DNA of 64,000 nt from Bryopsis sp. KO-2023 (taxonomy: Eukaryota > Chlorophyta > Ulvophyceae > Bryopsidales > Bryopsidaceae), in contig BSYQ01000001.1 of NCBI GenBank assembly GCA_030272585.1, positions 1,302,001-1,366,000 on the forward strand. The letters run 5' to 3'. Every line of letters begins with the position of its first letter. Within the stretch, counting starts at the first letter, position 1. Under the pieces are notes generated by a model. The model searched no databases. It was not told where the DNA came from and saw only the letters and a program-made list of their open reading frames with translations. This document shows positions 22,653 to 34,883 of this stretch, piece by piece. Made by a program: the position numbers and the translations under genes.

Positions 22653-23511
22653 GTCGCAGGATTGTCCTTACTATTTATTTATTTTTCTTGTTTCTCTTCC
22701 CCTTCTATTTTTTGTTGTTATTTGTTTTCCCAGCTTTCGAATGCGGAGGCGCTCATGTGCATTCAATCAACTTCCTGTCGCTGAGTGAAGAAACATATCT
22801 CGCTCAGCCTGGATGTGGTGTTCCGAGGTATGATCAGTTGGGAACGATGTCTGTCATGGAGCCACAGGCAGCAGGTTCATGGAGCATGATTGTTTGTGGG
22901 AAAAGAGTCTTTCTACCCTCGACAGCAAGGGGACAGTTGGGTCGAGGTTCCAGAAAGGAAAGAACACAACTGAGGTTGGAGTTTGAGACTCCAAAAACAG
23001 CCACAAGCGCGCCTAAATCTCCACCACGAAATCCCCATTTTCACCACTCACATAACGGAAGGCTCAACAGGGATTTTGGCAGAGTTCGCAGTGTCTCTGG
23101 GAATTCTCGGAAGTTCACTGTCATCTACCCACCTCCCCCAGAAAACATCCACCACTCATTGAAAACATCGTTCCCGATTTAGCATCAGCAACCCGCTTCC
23201 GTCCTCTTTCATTCCGCTGGTTTTCTCACTTCTCATTTCGTTGGCAGGTCCAGCGTACGGAATCGCGCGTGGTTTTGGTCCCGAATCCCTCTTTTTGTTG
23301 CGACTACCGCAAGTCTCGACAGGAAAAAGAAAACCACCCAAAGTTTGCTCGTTTTTTCCCCTCTCTTCGCTTATTTGCTCGTGTGACGGAGCGGCCTTGG
23401 TGGCGAAACGAAGTTCGGCGTACCAAGCCTCGCACGGAGCGTCTGTCCCATTCGTAAAGGGGGGGTGGTGGTTTCGTTGCATCCAGAAACGCGACTTCTC
23501 GGCGAAGTTTT
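22653..23511. other. intergenic; contains an unexplained open frame
   Basis: 860 bases between the SDR and F-box genes, both on the plus strand. One frame stays open from 22457 to 23182, overlapping the last SDR exon in another phase. The part after a polypyrimidine tract (from ~22734) is not obviously low-complexity, but resembles nothing I know. Confidence 0.35.
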
Positions 23512-25762
23512 ATGTCGGGTCGTGTAACCTGTCGCAAAAGATTGATGGAGGCAGTTCTTGGAAACGAAGCTGAGCAGAAACGAGTCGCGGTCGAACAGAC
23601 GGAGGGCGTCGACGAGGACGAGGGCTGTTCGGATGTCTTCCCGTTGTTAGCGTTGCCCGTCGACGTGCTCGTGTACGTTTTGAGTAAATTGGACGCCATC
23701 AGCTTGGTGAACATCGAACTCACCGCTCGCTCGTTTCGTGCGCGACACGCTGCGAGCCGGTTGCGAATCACGGAACAAGCTGCCAGGGAGGCCCTGGAAA
23801 CTCGCTTCGACAACAAAATCAAGCTCGACTCGGACTGGAGGTGAGACTTCGCGAAAATGCGCTCGTGGGTGTGTTCCCGTACAGCGTCTCAGGTCCCCCA
23901 GCGCTTGTGGAATCTCTCCTGGTTGACTTCTCGCTTCCGACCTGTGTTTTTGAAAGGTTGCCTTCCTGGAAACAGCGACTCTATTTGGAAGATGCGGGGG
24001 CTGGCTTCGACACGACCCGTGGAAAGCTGGAAGGGTTTGCCTTCGAAAAGGGCGACAGGCCCAACAGCGTGAAGCACATCAAGCTCGTGGGCCTTGGTCC
24101 CAAAATGCTCGTCTCTGACGTGTCGAGTCACCAGGAACCTAGGCTGCGCTGGAGGCTTCGAGTGAAAGGAAACACTGCTGTCGAATTTGGCGTCGTGCCA
24201 GTTTCCCTTCAGGTGGTCTGGCTAACCTTTCGGTTTTCCTTGAAACGAAGTCCACTTTTTTCAAACTCAATAGGGGTGATATGGCAGGGAAATTTGGTAG
24301 GGAGCAGAACCTTTTGGTTTTGCTTTCTTGAATTTCTGGGAAGCACATTGTCCGCTGTCCATAAACTGCTAGAGAATCAACAACTATCTGAAATTTTTAG
24401 CGACCCTTTAACCGTTTTAATGGGGTGCTTTTTCCTTAGACAATCTTCGAAATTTCCCCACTTCCCGAAAACGAAAAATTATTAAATAATAGGTACAATC
24501 AGCAAGCTAAGCTCAGGTGAACTGAGGATATCCTGATTGCCATTTTGATAGGAGAGGAAGAAGGCTCTCCACAAATGTCTGACTGAAACAGGGGGCATGC
24601 TGTGCGTGGGATTCTGTTCTCAAATCACCGTTGGCAGCCAGTTGCCGTTCAAGGTTCCTGTAGTGAAAGGCACGATTGTGGAAATGATTGTCCAAGATGG
24701 CAAAGCCAGTTTCATGGTCATGAATCCGTCCGACGGTTGGGATGTGCGGTGGGAAAATGACCGGAGAGTCCACTCTCAGTACAGGTAATGTTTGTTACCT
24801 AATCACAAACAAATTCTGATTCTAATTCTAATTTTTCACCCTTTTGCTCGTACGAATCGAAAGATCAGGGGTTTATTTTTTGATATTACTATTTATTTAT
24901 TTATTTATTTATTATTATTATCATTATTTTATTTATTTTATTTTTTTTTTTTGGGGGGGGGAGGGGCGTCCCATAGAGAAAAAAAAAAGTAGGAAAATTC
25001 ATGTAACCCTTCGAAATTCCTTTCTGTAAGCTGAAATTATGTTGGGAACTCGTAGGATTGTGTAGTGCTTTTATATCTTTCGATTATATTTTGGGTATGG
25101 AGAATGAAGCCACAGAAAGCACTGAATTCCAAAGCAATTGGAACAAAAATGGAAATTTATCGAGCAACGAAAGCGCTGCTTGCCATTTTTTCCATAGTTT
25201 TTTTTTCTTCTTCCCATGCACACCACCTCTTGTCTTAAATTCAAGCCCATCCTGGAAAGAAACCATCAAAAGAACAAATCCAGGAGAAAATTATCTTTGA
25301 TTTACATCGTAGTTAAAAAAAAGGGGGGAAGAAAAGGCAACCATTTTGTCGAAGGTTTTTTAACACTCTTTTCGGATCGCCCCACAGTTCTGAGAATCGT
25401 TGAACCTTTTCCCTCGCGAATATCATCATCTAAATTATGTCTGACTTATTGAATCATTATTTTTTGGCAGGGGCCCCGGTGATATCCATTTCGTTCAGGA
25501 ATTCCCTCGAGCTGCAGACGTGAAACTAGCATTGACCGCATGGGCCAAGGCAGATTTCGACGTAATGCATGCGTGTGGCCACACTGCATCGATCTGCTCT
25601 GCTAGGAAATTGTTGGAAGAAGAAATGGGGTCGGCTTTTAAAATGGCGGCTAGAAGATCCAGCCTGGCATTAGATGAGGATTCCAGCAGCGCAGGCGAAC
25701 AGAGAAATTCTGGGGATGAAGTCAGTCCCAGGTCGCTATATGATATCAGTGAACCATGGTAG
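23512..25762 (+). CDS. F-box protein with unrecognised C-terminal domain
   Basis: Exons 23512-23840, 23957-24212, 24552-24784, 25471-25762 give 1110 nt and 369 residues. Residues ~42-85 form an F-box (FPLLALPVDVLVYVLSKLDAISLVNIELTARSFR), which binds SKP1 in SCF ubiquitin ligases. The next ~200 residues alternate short beta strands (LRWRLRVKGNTAVEFGVVP, then MLCVGFCSQITVGSQLPFKVPVVKGTIVEMIVQDGKASFMVMN). They look like a beta-sandwich substrate domain, perhaps TRAF- or SPRY-like, but I cannot name it. The tail is Ser/Glu-rich. Intron 3 (24785-25470) carries a T/G-rich low-complexity block. Confidence 0.8.
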
Positions 25763-26959
25763 TGTGAAGAAAAAAAATCAAAAAAAAAAGAAAGAGTGAT
25801 ATTCTGATTAAAGAAAGAAACGGAAAAGAAAAAAGAAAGAGGGAAGCATCGTTGTGCGCATAAACAAAAAAAAAACAAAAACTGGCAGTGGATTGATATC
25901 GATTTATATTAAAAATGGCTTACTTACACTGAAGCATATTTTCGATTTTTTGTTTTTTTGGTGTGTGTTTTAAAAAAATTCACAAGAGAAAGAAAATAGG
26001 TGGAAGATGAATGAACGAATGAATGCAGCAGGTGGCGTTCATTTTTTTTTCTTTCGTTTTTTTTTTTTTTTTTGGTTTGTTTTCCTGGGGTTTGGATCAT
26101 CAAGACTTGGCCTTTTGGTTTTTTGTTTTTTTTAACTTTTCTCATTTGATGGGTTTTGGGGAGGGTGAACAAAGAAAACCAGAAAAAAAAAGACGAACGA
26201 ACAAAAAAAAAACAAGGGGGGAAAACAAGACATTGTGTTGAAAAAAACAAGGGAAAAAAAAAACAAGGGGGATTTGGGCTGTGCAAAAAGAGAATGGGCT
26301 GTGTGGGTTGTTGCAAGGAAATTCAGGGGTGTATTTTTGTGGGGAAAAAAAAAGAGGGGGTTTGGGGGAAAGAAAAGAGTTCTCATTTTGGTTCGTTTTT
26401 GACACAAAAAAAAGCAGCAATATTTGTTGGTTTTGGTCGCTTCAGTGAGGAAGGGATGTGATTCTCTCATTAGAGGGGTGTTCGGAGGGGGTTTTGAAAA
26501 GTTTGCATGGCTGACATTGGATAAAGCGTGCGGGGGTTGTGTGTGTTTATGGAAAATGGGGCATGTTAATAGACTGAAAACTTTTTTTTTTGGCTTTTTT
26601 AACTGTGTTGGTTTAATTTCAGAAAATCGCTGGGGATTATTAAAAAAAAAAGAAAAAAGAGAAGACTTTGGGTTGAAAAGAAAAAACAAGAAAAACGTTC
26701 TGCAAAATTAGGGGTAAAAAACAGAAAGAACAAGATGGGAAAAGGGGGTAAAAAGTAAAGAAAAAAAGAAAAAAAAGTGTGGCAGTGTTCTTTTTGGTTG
26801 TTTTTCTTGCCTTTGGTTTTTCTTGTTTTTGCCATATATATATACATATGTTTTCGAGCAAGTTTTAAGAGATGTTCTTTTTATTTTGTCTTTTCCACAT
26901 AAAATGAACCTAAACGAAAAGAAAAAAAAAGGAAAAAAAAGGAAAAATTCAAATTAAGA

Positions 26960-26995
26960 ATATATATATATATATATGAAAACATATAATCTCTC

Positions 26996-27030
<35 letters not shown>
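26960..27030. repeat. TA microsatellite, two tracts
   Basis: (TA)n at 26960-26977 and a longer perfect (AT)n at 26999-27030, separated by a short spacer. They lie in the gene-poor block. Confidence 0.95.
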
Positions 27031-27034
<4 letters not shown>

Positions 27035-27512
27035 CATCTGGAACTGCAGTGGGGATTTTTGTTGGGAAATCATCCCTTGAATATGAACTGCTATGTTTTT
27101 TGAACTTTGCACAAAAGTTAACTGGCAAGTGAAACCTACGCAGAAAAAAAAAGAAAAAGAATATAGGGAAGTTAAGGGAAAAAAAAAGAGCATCGGATAA
27201 ATTTGGGGTGCATTGATGGTAATTCTTCAGTAGTACGTGTTTTTTTTTGGTGTTTTTTTTGTTGTTTTGTTATGGTGGCTGTCCTCCGTTTTAGCAAAGG
27301 CCCCATCTGGTTGCTATGTTGGTGGTGTCTTTTGAGGAGAGTATGTTGAATGTAATTGACGCCTCTAAGAATTCTGCAAGAAAACAGAGGAGAAAAAATG
27401 GAAAAAGAATTCTCTATTTCTCTCTCCTTTTTTTGTTTCTTTGTCCAGGTCCATTTGAGGAAGGAAAAAACGTCTTCTTCATGTAGGTCAGACACTCAGG
27501 ACGATCCAATTG

Positions 27513-27542
27513 TTGAGGTTCTCCACAATTGAAGAACCTCAA
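27513..27542. repeat. inverted repeat, 10-bp arms, 10-nt loop
   Basis: TTGAGGTTCT at 27513-27522 pairs exactly with AGAACCTCAA at 27533-27542. As RNA it would form a short hairpin. No gene or terminator assignment. Confidence 0.6.
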
Positions 27543-27596
27543 TTGTGATGTGGATCCAGCATCTTGATGGACTCTGGATGCTGTGATACAGTATTT

Positions 27597-27618
27597 TCTT
27601 TCTTTCTTTCTTTCTGAA
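27597..27618. repeat. TTTC tetranucleotide repeat
   Basis: About five tandem copies of TTTC in the gene-poor block. Confidence 0.9.
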
Positions 27619-28492
27619 TTTGATCCACTCAATCAAACAACACAATTCTGTGCACCGGGCACCACCTTCCTCTGTGTTTTGGTCCCAAGCGTCACATGTG
27701 CAATGGTTGGGTTCACAGATTTTCCAAGATATATTCCGTAGCTTGGGGAATAAACAAGACCGATAAGAAAGAAATAAGAAATAATTCTCCAACTGGTTCT
27801 GAAAATATTGGTGATCGTGCAATAAATAATAATTCTCTACCACCAGTCCCGGTGGAACACAAACAGATTCACAACAAGAGCCATACAAAAGAAACAGAGT
27901 CCAGTATCCATCACTAACCACAGCCCTGTTGTATAGCAAAGAAGTGCTGTAACATCATGCAATACACTAGATTCCCCTTGGCATTTTCGACCCAGAGCAT
28001 TGATACTTGCTAAAATTTCCCCCTTGGTTTCCATGTGGTATCACCCTGTCAGTGTGTGTGGCTGATTCCCCAGGAACTACCCATCCAAAATCTAACTACG
28101 GGCATTTTTCTCCAGCCAGGAGGCAATCCCATTCTCTTGGGCGTGAAATCACGATGGAAGGAAGTTTACATGCAAACCCCCATTTTTGATATCGACAGGG
28201 CGACCACTATGCTATCCACCAGGCATCCCATAAAGAGAAGAAAAACAAAAAACCCAATCAAAAACACAGCAAAAACAGACCACCTCAAAACGCAAAACAT
28301 CACTGCACAAGATTCCGACCTTTTAAAAAAAGTCCCCAGGAAAAGAAAAAAACAGGGTAAGAAATTCACCAAATCAAGTTCCCAACATGACTGTCAGCGA
28401 AATGATATCCCCTTGCTTTCCAATGGAGCCGATGCAGATTTTCTTAACAGTCAGAATAACTAGGGAAAAAAAACCCAAAAGCTTTGACCCGA

Positions 28493-29818
28493 TCATCTTG
28501 CATTGGCGGCTGCATACACGAATTGGTTGAAATTAAGCAAGATTTGACCTTTTCTTTCGACATCAAAAGCCCCGAACGATGCTGCGCAACCTTTTAGAAA
28601 CAAGGTCATTGCGATAAACTCTGGCAGCCCTAATTGTTCGTTCCTGTCGGGGTCGAATGCTTTCACGACTGAGTCGAAGGATGGCTGGTCCAGGTTAAAT
28701 CCTGCACAAAAAAAAGGAATATGGCAAATTTCAGCCCTCATATTTCTGCATCAACACCAACGTTATCAGCACCTACCTCCCAATCATTTGCAAAATGGAA
28801 AAAAGCTGAGCTGGCAGTAAGAGTGTCAAATTCAATTGCACATAAGAAGGGGTGGATGCATGCAACCCCCAGTGCAAGGGCTATGTAAAGCTTTCAACCA
28901 TGATGTGCATTCGCAAAGAACAAATTTGCACACAGCGAGGATCCCAGCTATGAGCAGTTCCATTTTGCAGCAAACATCATAAGGGAGTTTTTGAAACTTC
29001 ACCCCACAGATCCTCAAAATTTCCGATTTTGTGAAGTACACGATCGACAACATTCCGCAACAGTGATTTTTCAGACCTGCGTGTGATATCGCTCTAAAAA
29101 CTTCGTCCCTCGACAAGGAACCACCCCTGTCCTGATCGAAATATTGAAAGCTCTGCTGCATGTTCATCAAAAATGCATGCAGTTGCTCGAACTCAGTGTA
29201 GCTGATGGTCCCCGTGTGATCAGCATCGTGCAACCTGTTCACCCCAAACTTGAAATAGAAATCAATTTTTGAATAGTCAAAGCCAGAACGGTTTGGACTG
29301 ACTGGAAGGTTTTATTTACCTTGTCCGGAGCAGATTAAAAAAAATCACATCCAAAGATTACTAGGATGGCACATCTGAGTTTCATATTCATAAAATTTCT
29401 ATTCAATAAGGAGGGGGTGTGGATCCGATGTTTTTTGGAAAAGCTTTTTCAGAATTGCATGATCAGAAGATAACACTTCTAATGAATATCCCCAAACTGA
29501 TTGCATGCGCGGGAAAAAAAGAAAAATGTACATGGAATCGATTCCCAGGCCAAAAAAAAAAACCTTCCTGCACAGCGCAAACCGACCGTCGAGACGCGAC
29601 CACACCTGATCATTTGAGCGGTGACAGTTAAACTGAACCGCATGTTTCCCATCGCCAGAGCTCGCTGCAGTTCTTGGGCCGAGATGTGACCGCTTCTGTC
29701 TCGATCGACGGTGTCGAACCACTGCAGAAGGACGCGCGAAATTTTACGACCCCAGGGTTGCTATTCGAGCTTGTTTGAAAAAAGACTTTGAGGATCTCAC
29801 CTGCCTCATGTTCGCCAT
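28493..29818 (-). CDS. penta-EF-hand protein (PDCD6/ALG-2-like)
   Basis: Exons (minus) 29818-29801, 29721-29606, 29234-29077, 28701-28493 give 501 nt and 166 residues. The first exon codes only MANMRQ. EF1 is DTVDRDRSGHISAQELQRAL (very close to ALG-2 AVDRDRSGQISxxELQ). EF2 is DADHTGTISYTEFEQLHAFL, EF3 is DQDRGGSLSRDEVFRAISHAG, EF4 is DPDRNEQLGLPEFIAMTLFL with a weaker loop, and EF5 is a degenerate dimerisation hand at the C-terminus. There is no Pro/Gly-rich N-terminal tail. Penta-EF-hand proteins bind calcium and dock onto ESCRT and COPII partners. The exon-3 acceptor at 29235 leaves one extra residue between EF1 and EF2 compared with animal ALG-2. Confidence 0.85.
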
Positions 29819-30172
29819 GGTGGTTTGTCGAGGGAGCCCTGAACAGCAAAACAAAAGAAAAGCGAGAAAATGTTGCACAAACTCGCGAAGTAAAAAAACC
29901 TTCAACCCAATATCTGTTAGTCATGTCCAATCAATCCAATCAGCCTGGTCGCGGGCCGAGGAAAAAAAACACCAAAAAAAAAAACCCACCACCAAAAAAC
30001 CTTGGACCTGCAGGAAGTGTTTTCCAGATCCGCCCCCCCCAAAAAAACAGGCTTTTCCTAATCCATGAAATAAATTTCAAATTTGTGGGAGGGTAGTTCT
30101 TGACAACAAAGCCATCATCATCTTACCGCTTGGTTCAGACACACATTTATCCGGAGCACATTCGTCCCCAAA
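29819..30172. other. divergent promoter region
   Basis: 354 bases between divergent genes (penta-EF-hand and LPAAT). A/C-rich, with no clear motif. Confidence 0.4.
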
Positions 30173-32125
30173 ATGCAGTGCCTCCACCATCGCCTGTTCG
30201 CATTGCAACCTTCCGAACCCCGCCGTCTGGCTCCAAGAGAATCCCAACCCCATTTCCAGCCATGCTCCAGGCTTCGCGCATTTCGTCCGGGTCCGCTGGC
30301 CGCCACCACCACTCCCTTGCCCACACTGACTCGCGAACAGCGCTCCAGAGATGTATCCTGCCCGTCCGCCGCCGCCGCGGTGCCAACGCCTGATACCTCC
30401 AACGACGGTGCGAGTCGCGCAGTCGACCAGGGACTTTCCTTGCTCGGAAACGATCTCGCGAGATCGTTCGTCGATCTCGACGCTTTCATCCATTGAATGA
30501 GCCTGATTCGATTTCCATCAGAATGCACTGAGATGAGTTGGTGCATGCCTTGCCCTGCAGACATGAAACTGGGCTATGAATAGCTGACCAAAAAAAAAGA
30601 AAGTTATCTGTGGCTTTTCCAGATGTCAGTCGCTCATCCAAATTCCACGTGAGTTTTTTGCAAATCCAGTTAATGGTGATGGCATCACCATCACGTAAAA
30701 ATAAGAAGCTGAGTTTTCTGTTCATTTTCGCTGTGGTGGCTGATTTCCAGATTCTGGTGGCCTGATGAACATGTTTGCTGGGGTTCGGGCAATAGTTTTC
30801 TACGCCTGGACATTGGCTCTCTCTGTGCCGCTGTTTGTAATCATGATGACCTTGTTTCCCTTTGTCATGCTGCTGGACCGCTACAAGTGAGATTGGTGGG
30901 GGAAATGCTTTCAAAAAGTGTGACATTTTTGGTCGAAATCCAGTCAGTCTGACCTCAACCATGATTTCCCTGTGGCTTTGCAGGCGATCAGGGGAACATT
31001 TCGTTAACAACATCTGGGCAAAACTGAGTTCATTTTTTCTCTACCGAGTCGAGGTGAGATGCACTTTTGATATTCAAGGGCTGCTCTATCGACCACCCAA
31101 AGGAAATGCAACACAAGGATTAGCAAAAAGCAACAGAGTTTGTTGAGTTTGGAATAAAATGACTGTATATTTTACAGATCGAAGGCAGAGAGAATCTCCC
31201 TAAGGACAATGTGCCAGCAGTGTACATTGCAAATCATCAAAGCTATTTGGTGGGTGCATGGATGCAATCAGATAATGAATGTATTGCCCCAAGTACCAGC
31301 AGCATTGAGTTCCGACCTTTTGGGCTTTGTCACTACCCATCTTTGTCACATCTTTCGAACATTATCTACAAACATACAGTCTTTCTGTCAGGTGGAAGTG
31401 GTGCACTTCATGCTGATTTTTCTGCCTTTTTGACTGCCAATATTAAGGTCTTGGTGGTGGTGGTGGTTTTTGCAGGACATATTCACGATGTTTCATTTGG
31501 ATCGATCGTTCAAATTCATCTCCAAAACTAGCAACTTTATGATTCCAATTATTGGATGGAGCATGTTCATGACAGGCAAGGGCTTCCCATTATCACTGCC
31601 AAACTGAAATCAGCTCTTGTTACAACAGAGGAATAAGCGCTTCTGTTCGGCGCATTGATCCTGAAACCAGTTTTGCCCAGAGGTCCCTTTACATCCATGT
31701 GTCTGGGAGGTGCGGGCATGAATGTATAAGAATACCCATGATTGTGATGTGCAGGCCACATCATGCTGAATCGTATCGATCGAAGGAGCCAAATGAAGTG
31801 CCTGAAACAGTGTCAAGAACTCTTGGCCAAGGGGGCCTCCGTTTTGTTCTTCCCGGAAGGCACACGGAGCAGCGACAAAAAGCTGCAAGAATTCAAGAAG
31901 GGGGCTTTCAGCGTGGCGGTGAAATCTGGTGTGGATGTCGTTCCGGTTACGCTCATTGGAACTGGGGATCTCATGCCGAAAGGCAAAGAATCGAAACTGT
32001 ACCCAGGCAAAATCAAAGTGGTGGTGCATCCAAAAATCGAGACGAAAGGGGCCGACGCCCAGGAAGTGTGTGATTTGGCACGGAGTGAAATTGCGAGTGC
32101 TTTGCCTGCTGAGCTCGCTGCGTGA
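30173..32125 (+). CDS. plastid 1-acyl-sn-glycerol-3-phosphate acyltransferase (LPAAT, ATS2-like)
   Basis: Six exons: 30173-30407, 30751-30886, 30984-31053, 31178-31249, 31476-31575, 31755-32125 (984 nt, 327 residues). It adds the second acyl chain to make phosphatidic acid in the plastid envelope. Exon 1 is GC-rich and encodes an Arg/Ser/Pro-rich transit peptide. A membrane segment follows (AIVFYAWTLALSVPLFVIMMTLFPFVMLL). Catalytic motif HX4D reads NHQSYLD and is split by an intron between Leu and Asp; the FPEGTRSSD motif and the PVTLIGTG block follow. It is closest to plant ATS2 rather than ER types. The intron after 31575 starts with GC, not GT (AG/GCAAGG), and is the only way to keep the frame. 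Confidence 0.92.
30449..30468. repeat. perfect 20-bp palindrome in LPAAT intron 1
   Basis: AACGATCTCGCGAGATCGTT is its own reverse complement. It lies 42 bases inside intron 1, close to the gene start, where an intronic transcription-factor site is possible. Confidence 0.6.
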
Positions 32126-32897
32126 GGAACCTGTGTTTCCTGCATATGGGAAACTTGGGGATTTTTATATTCATAGAAATATAATGGCCATTGACGTTGC
32201 GGGGAAATCTGATGGATGCCATTACATCACAGGATTGGGGTTTCTTTGGGTGAGACTTTTATTTTTTTTGGATATACAAATGTTTGGGAAAAAATCTGAC
32301 AATCATGAATTGCCAGAAAAGCAGGCACATACCCACCCGGTGTCATTTGCAATTGGGAACAAATTCTTACTTTGACATGTGTTTCTGAAAAAAGAAACTG
32401 GAAAGTGTGCCCTCACACTTTTGATTCAGTGGATGGCCTCGACAGAGATGCTCAATGATTGACCGGACTGATTTAAAATTATCCCCAACCGGCGATGAGT
32501 TCACATTATGGAAAAAAAAGGTAAAAATCCCAAACCAATACCCATGTCATCAATCTAATGACCAAGTTCATTCAGAAGGCCCCTTCCAATCAATCCCTTC
32601 CCCAAATACCTCCTTGATTGTGAATAATCCAGGAACAAATAGCCTTCAATAATCCTCCTCGGATTTTTTTTTCTCTTTTCTCACTCTTCTCTTCTCACTT
32701 TTTTCTTTACTTCACAAAAATGATAAATCTCAAAATGAACACATCACCCCCCATAATAAAAGGCCTTGAAGAAAAGAAAACCAAGAAATGCCACCACCAT
32801 GACTCATTGCCTCCTCGTTGAGCATATGTGTGAAACTTATGTGGAATTTTGTTCCTGTGAGAGTCCCAGGAGATGCAGCCATAAATTCAATTTCACC
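32126..32897. other. convergent intergenic, no gene seen
   Basis: 770 bases between the converging LPAAT and GDT1-like genes; T- and A-rich. The C-rich tract near 32745 is G-rich on the GDT1 sense strand. Confidence 0.5.
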
Positions 32898-34581
32898 TCA
32901 TGATAATCCCAACATGGTGGCGATCGCAAAAACAATGAACAGGCCTCCGCTGATGAAATTCACCCCTTTCTCAGAGACGAACTTTCCCACCAGGGCTCCA
33001 CCAATGACAGCAAGCGCTGCCGCCAAGACGTGCGCAACGACAGCCCCTGTCGCGACTCCAACAGGATTCTGTGCAGCCCCCAATGCAATCGTTGCCAGCA
33101 TGGATCGATCGCCCCATTCCCCCACGAACACCAACGAAACCACTTCCATGAACGATTTCCATGAGGTTTTCCCAGCAACCTTTCCGCTTTCCTCGGCTTC
33201 TCGAAGGGCCTCTTCAGCATCCGCCAATTCTCCGTCCTTCTCTTCCCCGTCTGCCCCCGCAGGTTTCGCCAACCAAGCTGCCCTCAAGCTTCGGAATCCA
33301 AAGAACAAAAGCAATGCCACGCCTGGAAAAAAAATCAGATATACCTTGTCAGAGAGATCATTCTCCTCACCTGTAATATTCAACCACATATGGGCAGTTC
33401 CCCCCATCTGGACACGCATCTAGCTATTTTGGAAGCCAACATATGTTTAATTCACATGCATCTAACCAATGAACCCTCACTGCAATGAATCCATCTGTCC
33501 AGACGATATTTTCCAGAAAATTCGATCCCCCCACTGAGAGTTATGAAGCTAAAAGCGTCACCTGACCCCACACTTTAATTCATGGAAATCAATTTCCTTG
33601 GGTAGCATCACTATGACTGACCTAGATACTCTCCAACAGGGACGCTCTGTTTCATTGCATCAGGGACGGCATTGAACAGCACACCGATGCCCACAGACAG
33701 AATCGATGTCAGTCCGAGGGCAAAGGCAGTCCCCAGGAAGGACACCCATCGACCCAGCCGCATGGCCAGCAGAGCGGCGATGAAGAATGTCTTATCACCG
33801 ATTTCTGACAAAAAAATGAGGGACAGGGCCGCCACAAAGCCAGATTTCCCAAGCCAGGATGCCATCACTTGTGCATGCAATCCAGCGGCCAACGAGGTCT
33901 GGGCTGAAAAATTGCAAAGATTGTGTTTCAGGCATTTTTTCTCATCATGCAGCACCCATCTTCAGCCAAGAGACCCCCCCCCTCTTGATGCATTATTTAC
34001 CCTCCACAGAAATTTTAATATATGCTATTTTGTGGGTCTGAAGAAGAAAATCAATTTTTACATCTAACATCCATTGATTGATGCATCACATCAGGGACAT
34101 GAATGTTGAAAAATAGGGGGCAAAATTCTGATGATAGTGAATTGCATGAAGACTAGGATTAGAGTCTGTGGATAAAAGGGGGGGTTGCCCAAATCAAACT
34201 TTCATGAAAACCTTGCCAATTTATCCATTTCTCCAGGTTTCCCCAACACCCACCTAATCCATAAATGGCTGCAACAACGCAAGAGCCGATAGCCAGAGGA
34301 CCTATCCAGGCCGACAAGCCTCCTGAGGACGGCTCAGGCAAACTCTCTTGTTCCCCAACAGCGCTGCTGCAGTGTATTCGGGTCGCTCCAGCACTTCGTT
34401 GCGAGGTGCTCTGAAGGTCAGGGGCATCAAGAAAATGATTCCGGACGCCCACTCGGTTTCGCCTGAACGCTGCACCGCTTGGTGATGGGCATGAGAAGGG
34501 GCTGGGTCGAATTATTCGGGGGGGCAGATTTCCAGAAACTTGCTGGCAGGTTGGGAAACGCGCAAGGCATCCAGGCGGCAT
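32898..34581 (-). CDS. GDT1/PAM71-like (UPF0016) cation transporter, plastid-type
   Basis: Exons (minus) 34581-34254, 33903-33622, 33322-32898 give 1035 nt and 344 residues. The family signature E-x-G-D-(KR)-(TS) occurs twice: SEIGDKTF in the first half and GEWGDRSM in the second, each followed by membrane helices. Together they form the Mn2+/Ca2+-H+ transport path. The ~80-residue N-terminus (MPPGCLARFPTCQQVSG..., Ser/Pro/Arg-rich) fits a transit peptide, which points to PAM71 or CMT1, the thylakoid or envelope Mn2+ importers that serve photosystem II. A charged loop (GADGEEKDGELADAEEALREAEE) separates the halves. The location is inferred from the N-terminus. Confidence 0.9.
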
Positions 34582-34883
34582 GCTTGCTTATGCGATGGTC
34601 AGGTTGTTGGAGGAAATGAACGGAACCTGACCAGCGAAAACGCGTCGATCGGGCAACTGGGCGGGTTTGTGCGGGACTGCTCGAAGTATTTTTTGGGGAA
34701 TATGGTGTAGGTTCGTTTCGGTCGACAAAAAGCAGAAGAGTTTGATTACTAAGCGAACGTATCTGTCACACTTTTGATTGCTACAACACTCTTTTGTTTT
34801 GGGCAAAGTGTTTTGGTGCGGGAAACGATTCGTTTTGCGACATACTCTGTTTTTTGGCTTGAACGGACGCGAAAGCTTTCGAT
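34582..34883. other. divergent promoter region
   Basis: 302 bases between the divergent GDT1-like and RPN5 genes. No motif recognised. Confidence 0.4.

Larger units (their letters stand above)
25763..28492. other. 2.7 kb gene-poor low-complexity block
   Basis: The first ~1.7 kb is dominated by A and T homopolymers, a long TA microsatellite and a TTTC repeat. All long open frames there encode runs of Phe or Lys and are artefacts. The last ~450 bases hold a Lys-rich open frame (28035-28463) of unknown status. No recognised gene. This is the longest gene-free span in the window. Confidence 0.6.

Noticed and set aside
26132-26689. Phe- and Lys-rich open frames on both strands
   Set aside because: Produced by T and A homopolymers; no domain, no splice pattern, very low complexity.
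30147-30493. Three overlapping minus-strand open frames in a GC-rich segment
   Set aside because: The plus strand here encodes the LPAAT transit-peptide exon, whose phase fits the next exon. Open reverse frames follow from high GC.
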